Shown here piece after piece: positions 15,093 through 16,967 of a stretch of DNA of 16,967 bases. Source of the stretch: Desulfobacula sp. (GTDB lineage: Bacteria > Desulfobacterota > Desulfobacteria > Desulfobacterales > Desulfobacteraceae). Where the stretch lies: assembly GCF_021107415.1 (NCBI RefSeq), contig NZ_JAIOSW010000236.1, forward strand, positions 1 to 16,967, read 5' to 3'. The position numbers and the translations under genes were made by a program. Position 1 is the stretch's first letter. Each line of letters starts with the position of its first letter. Below the pieces are notes generated by a model. It was given only the letters and a program-made list of their open reading frames with translations. It searched no databases and was not told where the DNA came from.

Positions 15093-16313
15093 ATGAATTT
15101 AACTCCGAAAATATCAAACAGAAATTTTTTTTCCTTTTTATGGCACGCCAGTTTTTTAGCATTTGCAGGGGTATTTATGGATGTGGATACAATAATACCG
15201 GCAATGTTGATTGAATCTGGAGGTGGAGCCATCCATGTTGGTATTATGACGGCAATTTTACTTGGTGGATCTAGCGTTACCCAGTTATTTTTTGCTCCAT
15301 ATATAAGCAACAAATCTTACAAAAAGAGATATCTTTTACTGGGAATCAATTCAAGAATTTTTTCTTTGTTAGGATTGGGTTTAATATTGTTTTATTTACA
15401 AGCCCAATACTCGGTTCATATTATTTGGATCATATTTGTTCTCATCACCATTTTTTCCCTTGGTGGTGCATTTGCCAACATAAGCTATACAGATATTTTG
15501 GGCAAATCGATTTTGGAACAAAAACGTAAGAGTTTTTTTTCTATTAGACAAATTATAGCCGGCATTGTGGTTTTGTTCTCAGCCTTTCTGGCGAGAAAAG
15601 TTTTAAGCAGTTCAAACTTTCCTTTAAATTATGCCTATACATTTATGATCGGGTCATTTGCACTTTTAATTGCTTCCCTCGGATTTTGGAATCTTAAGGA
15701 AACAGAATCCTCTATGTTAAAAATAAGTGGTTTTAAAAAATTTTTCCGGATATTAAAAACTGAGCTTAAAACTAATCCCAAACTGATATATTTTCTCGGT
15801 TTTATTAATACTCAAGGTATTGTAGTTTCTTTTCTTCCTTTTTTAATGCTGTATGCTAAAAAAGTGTTTCAAACACAAAGCAATGATACCGCTATGTTCT
15901 TAGTGTTTAAAGTAGTGGGTATTGTATTGGTGAGTTTTTTAATTTTATTTGCAGCAAACAAAATAAAATACAAATGGTTACTTTATGGCAATGTATTATT
16001 GTCACTAAGTATGGCGATAAGTACAATTTTCATCAATGATGCTATTCAGATAAAATATATCTTTATTTTAGGCGGCATTGTGTATTCTATCTTTTCCATA
16101 ACGATGAATGGTGTTTTGTTGGAAGTGTCAGGAAAAGAAAACAGGGCTATCTATACTGGATTTGTAGGGGCAGGGAATATTATTCCAGCCATATTGCCTC
16201 TTACAGCCGGATACCTGATCAGAGTTTTTGGGTTTCAAAATTTTTTCCTGCTTTACTTTGTAATCATTTCATTTTCTGTTTTTTTTATATACAAACTAAA
16301 CTGTAAAAAATAA
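15093..16313 (+). CDS. Major facilitator superfamily transporter
   Basis: This 406-residue inner-membrane protein has about twelve hydrophobic segments in two halves joined by a basic loop around LKISGFKKFFRILKTELK, the normal layout of an MFS permease. The first helix carries FMDVDTIIPAMLIES, and a short basic SNKSYKKRYLL loop between helices 2 and 3 is in the place of the MFS motif A, but the classical GxLaDrxGrk residues are absent. The substrate cannot be inferred. The ATG at 15093 is directly preceded by a stop codon in frame and has no clear ribosome binding site. The gene is visibly richer in A+T and homopolymer T runs than the liv operon, which may reflect transfer or just membrane-protein composition. 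It converges with the Lon-like gene, 18 bp apart. Confidence 0.8.
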   Translation: MNLTPKISNRNFFSFLWHASFLAFAGVFMDVDTIIPAMLIESGGGAIHVGIMTAILLGGSSVTQLFFAPYISNKSYKKRYLLLGINSRIFSLLGLGLILFYLQAQYSVHIIWIIFVLITIFSLGGAFANISYTDILGKSILEQKRKSFFSIRQIIAGIVVLFSAFLARKVLSSSNFPLNYAYTFMIGSFALLIASLGFWNLKETESSMLKISGFKKFFRILKTELKTNPKLIYFLGFINTQGIVVSFLPFLMLYAKKVFQTQSNDTAMFLVFKVVGIVLVSFLILFAANKIKYKWLLYGNVLLSLSMAISTIFINDAIQIKYIFILGGIVYSIFSITMNGVLLEVSGKENRAIYTGFVGAGNIIPAILPLTAGYLIRVFGFQNFFLLYFVIISFSVFFIYKLNCKK

Positions 16314-16331
16314 ATTGCTTTAAAAATCCAA

Positions 16332-16967
16332 TTATTTTGCATATTGCATGGACAGTTCATGATATTTTTTCAGCTTTTCCTGAACTTTTCCAAAAACCGT
16401 ATCTTCAGGATAACAACACTCTAAATCAGCTTGGCCTGCCTTAACACCGGTAAGAACTTCGATCCCCTCTTCAATGGTTCTGACCCTGTATAGGTGAAAT
16501 AATTTTTTCTCGATAGCCTGAACAACATCTTTTCTTAAAACAAGATTTTTCACATTTGAGGATGGGATCATGACTCCCTGGTTTTTAGTCAGTCCCTTTT
16601 TAGCACAAATATCATAGAATCCTTCTATTTTTTCATTTACGCCGCCAATGGCCTGGATTTCACCCTTTTGATTCACAGAACCTGTCACAGCGATTTCCTG
16701 ACGGATAGGAATACCAGAGAGACTTGAAAGGACAGCATACAATTCCGTAGAAGAGGCGCTGTCACCGTCAATGCCATTGTAACTTTGTTCAAATGTAATA
16801 CTGATACTCACACTTAAGGGATAATTTTGCGCAAACATTCTACCAAGATAGCCCGAGACGATCATCACCCCTTTATCATGGGTCTGACCCGACAATTCAG
16901 ATTCATGCTCAACATTAACTATTCCAGGTTTGCCCATATAGGATTCTGCAGTAATCCTTGTGGGCCT
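16332..16967 (-). CDS. Lon-related ATP-dependent protease, C-terminal proteolytic domain (5' truncated by window)
   Basis: The frame remains open to the window edge on the minus strand, so only the last ~211 residues are seen; the Met at 16937 is internal (the preceding codons read PTRITAESY, which continues the homology). The Lon Ser-Lys dyad is present: Ser in [12 protein letters not shown] (codon 16758-16760) and Lys in [10 protein letters not shown] (codon 16629-16631), 43 residues apart as in Lon. The [13 protein letters not shown] and [17 protein letters not shown] segments match the Lon-related putative proteases that carry an unusual N-terminal AAA region (about 800 residues in total) more than classical Lon. 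It would act as a cytoplasmic ATP-driven protease. No obvious terminator separates it from the convergent MFS gene. Confidence 0.88.
   Translation of the reverse strand, partial: RPTRITAESYMGKPGIVNVEHESELSGQTHDKGVMIVSGYLGRMFAQNYPLSVSISITFEQSYNGIDGDSASSTELYAVLSSLSGIPIRQEIAVTGSVNQKGEIQAIGGVNEKIEGFYDICAKKGLTKNQGVMIPSSNVKNLVLRKDVVQAIEKKLFHLYRVRTIEEGIEVLTGVKAGQADLECCYPEDTVFGKVQEKLKKYHELSMQYAK

Noticed and set aside
14990..15214. Short plus-strand reading frame of 74 codons ahead of and overlapping the MFS gene
   Set aside because: It overlaps the predicted promoter at its 5' end, has no ribosome binding site, and no recognisable content; the overlap with the MFS gene is in another frame.

Overview
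The window looks like part of a chromosome from an anaerobic Deltaproteobacterium of the sulfate-reducer type (Desulfobacteraceae-like). This is inferred from moderate-to-low GC, a Cache-type hybrid histidine kinase, a response regulator whose output half resembles PAS-LuxR proteins of that group, a LivGFHMK transporter, a CoA-disulfide-reductase-like flavoprotein and a DUF1638 protein. No rRNA or other taxonomic marker is present, so the placement is tentative.

Left part (1-2084): the 3' end of a saccharopine-dehydrogenase-like gene, then a PLP enzyme of the D-cysteine desulfhydrase / L-cysteate sulfo-lyase family. They are followed by the decayed remains of an IS200-type insertion sequence. 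Its tnpA has lost its middle, including the HUH motif, through a deletion at a short repeat. Its left-end hairpin and the stem-loop covering the tnpA start are still readable.

Central part (2085-11471): one strand carries a Cache-HisKA-HATPase-REC hybrid kinase, a REC/LuxR response regulator 3 bp behind it, a promoter region with three CCTATA repeats just upstream of a good sigma70-type promoter, and then a tightly packed livG-livF-livH-livM-livK ABC importer operon ending in a creatininase-family amidohydrolase. The simplest reading is a sensor/regulator pair that controls uptake of an amino-acid-like or amide-like solute and its hydrolysis inside the cell. The solute cannot be read from the sequence. 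A strong hairpin closes this unit.

Right part (11575-14651): a convergent minus-strand group transcribed in the order small DUF4242/SCO4226-like protein, universal stress protein, DUF1638 protein, FAD/NAD(P)-dependent CoA-disulfide-reductase-like oxidoreductase. Long perfect hairpins lie between the first three genes. The group looks like a redox or stress module of unknown purpose.

Right edge (14652-16967): a 441-bp non-coding, AT-rich stretch with palindromes and a clear promoter, a visibly AT-rich MFS transporter gene, and the 3' end of a convergent Lon-related ATP-dependent protease gene that runs off the window.
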